Assembly (NCBI GenBank): GCA_031278665.1
Contig: JAITKC010000324.1
Span: forward strand, 1 to 5,973
Reading direction: 5' to 3'
Origin: Bifidobacteriaceae bacterium
GTDB taxonomy: Bacteria > Actinomycetota > Actinomycetes > Actinomycetales > WQXJ01
DNA length: 5,973 nt
The translations under genes and the position numbers were made by a program. The notes below the pieces were generated by a model. It was not told where the DNA came from. It did no database searches and was given only the letters and a program-made list of their open reading frames with translations. Positions 4,503 through 5,973 of the stretch are shown piece by piece (positions within the stretch are counted from its first letter, which is position 1; every line of letters begins with the position of its first letter).

Positions 4503-5973
4503 GTGAAGGTCTTCGCAACGCCCGCCATCGCCCCGCCCAATCCCCACGAATCGATCGCCGACCTGCTGCTCGAGCGGCGCAACCGCGACCCCGCCGCGGC
4601 GATAATCGAGGTCAAAGAAGCCGACGGCTGGCGGCCGGTGTCCGTCCACGAGTTCGTCGTCTCGGTCGAGGCCTTGGCCAAAGGGCTGATGGCGGCCGGA
4701 ATCGAACACGGCGACCGGGTCGGCATAATGGCCCGGACCTCGCCGGAGTGGACCCGGCTGGATTACGCGCTGTGGTTCATCGGCGCCGCCGGGACGCCGA
4801 TCTACGAGACCTCCTCGCCCGCCCAGGCCCGCTGGATCGTCGAAGACGGCGGCCTCAAGGCGGTGGTTTGCGAGACCCGGGACCACGCCGAGATCCTCGC
4901 CTCGTTCCACAAGGGCCCGCTGTGGGTTATCGACGATGCCGCGCTGACGGATTTGGCGGAAAAAGGCCGGTCGGTCTCCGACGCGGCTTTGGCGACCCGG
5001 CGCGAAGCCGTCCAGGGCGACGATTTGGCCGCTTTGATCTACACCTCCGGCACCACCGGGCGGCCGAAGGGCGTCGAGCTGACCCACCTCAACTTCACCA
5101 CCGCCGCTCGCAACGCCTACGCCGCCTTGTCCTGGATAGTCGAACCGGGTTCGCGGTCCTTCCTGTTCCTGCCGCTGGCGCACGTCTTCGCCCGCGTCAT
5201 CAACGTGATCGCGCTCCACTCGCCCGCCGTGATGGCCTATCTGCCGGACACCAAGACCCTGATCCAGGACCTGGCCTCGTTCCGGCCGACTTTCCTGCTG
5301 GTGGTTCCGCGCGTGTTGGAAAAGGTCTACAACGCCGCCGAGGCCTCGACCGGCGGCGGGCTGAAACTGAAACTTTTCCGCTGGGCCGCCAAAGTCGCCA
5401 TCGTCTCCTCGCGCGAACTCGACTCGCGCGGCGGCTTCACCCCGGTCCGCCGCGTTCAGCACGCCGTCGCCCGGCGGCTGGTGTTCCGCAAACTGACCAA
5501 GATGTTGGGCGGCCAACTGGTCTACGCCGTGTCCGGCGGCGCGCCGCTAGGCGAACGGCTGGGCCATTTCTTCCGCGGCATCGGGCTGAGCGTCTACGAG
5601 GGCTACGGCCTGACCGAGACCTCGGCCCCGACCGCCGTCAACCGCCAGCGGGTCAACAAAATCGGCACCGTCGGCCAGCCGCTGCCCGGCCAGACGGTGG
5701 CGCAGGCCGATGACGGCGAAATCCTCTGCCAGGGCTTCCACGTCTTCCGCGGCTACCGGAACGACCCGGCGGCCACCGCCGCCGCCTTGGCCGGGGGCTG
5801 GTTCCACACCGGCGACGTCGGCTCGCTCGACGACGACGGCTATGTGACGATCACCGGACGGCGCAAAGAGTTGATCGTCACGGCCAGCGGCAAGAACGTC
5901 GCGCCGGCTATTTTGGAGGACCGCCTGCGCGGCCATCCGCTGGTCTCGCAAGTGGTCGTGGTCGGCGACCAGC
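4503..5973 (+). CDS. Long-chain-fatty-acid--CoA ligase (AMP-binding, FAA1/FadD type), 3' end beyond window
   Basis: The visible 490 residues belong to the adenylate-forming enzyme family, which activates a fatty acid with ATP to an acyl-adenylate and then forms acyl-CoA. Motifs: the P-loop [11 protein letters not shown] (180-190), [12 protein letters not shown] (221-232, typical of the long-chain FAA1 group), VSGGAPL (343-349), YEGYGLTET (365-373), GWFHTGDVG with Asp438, [23 protein letters not shown] (443-465) with Arg453 and Lys464. All active-site motifs up to the hinge are intact. About 100 residues are missing beyond the edge, including the expected catalytic C-terminal Lys. The start is GTG at 4503 with AGGG eight bases upstream; [26 protein letters not shown] is a usual start for the group. 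It is divergent from efp and shares a short promoter region with a palindrome. No membrane segment is evident. Chain-length preference cannot be read from sequence. Confidence 0.95.
   Translation, partial: MKVFATPAIAPPNPHESIADLLLERRNRDPAAAIIEVKEADGWRPVSVHEFVVSVEALAKGLMAAGIEHGDRVGIMARTSPEWTRLDYALWFIGAAGTPIYETSSPAQARWIVEDGGLKAVVCETRDHAEILASFHKGPLWVIDDAALTDLAEKGRSVSDAALATRREAVQGDDLAALIYTSGTTGRPKGVELTHLNFTTAARNAYAALSWIVEPGSRSFLFLPLAHVFARVINVIALHSPAVMAYLPDTKTLIQDLASFRPTFLLVVPRVLEKVYNAAEASTGGGLKLKLFRWAAKVAIVSSRELDSRGGFTPVRRVQHAVARRLVFRKLTKMLGGQLVYAVSGGAPLGERLGHFFRGIGLSVYEGYGLTETSAPTAVNRQRVNKIGTVGQPLPGQTVAQADDGEILCQGFHVFRGYRNDPAATAAALAGGWFHTGDVGSLDDDGYVTITGRRKELIVTASGKNVAPAILEDRLRGHPLVSQVVVVGDQ

Noticed and set aside
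4404..5516. Long in-frame extension upstream of efp on the minus strand
   Set aside because: The extra residues are antisense to the acyl-CoA ligase and resemble no EF-P N-terminus. GTG 4403 has a good ribosome site.
4499..5713. Open frame of 404 codons on the plus strand starting at the GTG just before the ligase start
   Set aside because: It is a shifted frame of the ligase gene. The frame from 4503 gives all adenylating-enzyme motifs without interruption to the window edge.
5547..5951. Minus-strand open frame of 134 codons at the right end
   Set aside because: Antisense to the conserved C-terminal motifs of the acyl-CoA ligase, with no motif of its own.

Overview
The window is very GC-rich with dense, mostly non-overlapping coding. 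It looks like chromosomal DNA of an actinobacterium (Actinomycetota). The best evidence is the elongation factor P, which follows the actinobacterial pattern almost throughout and is followed directly by nusB, as is common in that phylum. GTG/TTG starts and -10 boxes of the TAnnnT type fit. I cannot place it below phylum from sequence reading alone. No RNA gene, mobile element, CRISPR array or phage feature is visible, and no stretch over about 220 bases lacks a gene.

Minus strand, in transcription order from right to left: efp (4403-3840) and nusB (3843-3388) overlap by GTGA. After a 109-base GC-rich gap holding a perfect 12-base tandem duplication comes a two-component pair: a soluble NarL-type histidine kinase (3278-2073) and its LuxR/NarL-type response regulator (2076-1426), also joined by a GTGA overlap. 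A strong GC hairpin follows the regulator. After a 215-base gap come a short-chain dehydrogenase/reductase (1210-458) and, 39 bases on, a protein like the electron transfer flavoprotein beta subunit (418-1, cut by the left edge).

Plus strand: one gene, divergent from efp and starting GTG at 4503. It encodes a long-chain-fatty-acid--CoA ligase (FadD/FAA1 type) cut by the right edge. The 99-base divergent region carries two opposed candidate -10 boxes that overlap almost exactly, plus a perfect 16-base palindrome placed to affect both promoters.

Functionally the window joins housekeeping genes (EF-P for translation of proline stretches, NusB for antitermination), a sensor pair with no visible target, and three genes compatible with acyl-CoA or other redox metabolism (ligase, reductase, ETF-like subunit). 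That metabolic link is inferred from neighbourhood only. I found no clear new multi-gene system. The points most worth a second look are the kinase with Val in place of the conserved acidic residue after the phospho-His, the palindrome over the divergent promoters, the EF-P loop with Ser where actinobacteria usually have Pro, and the shortened nucleotide-binding loop in the ETF-like protein.
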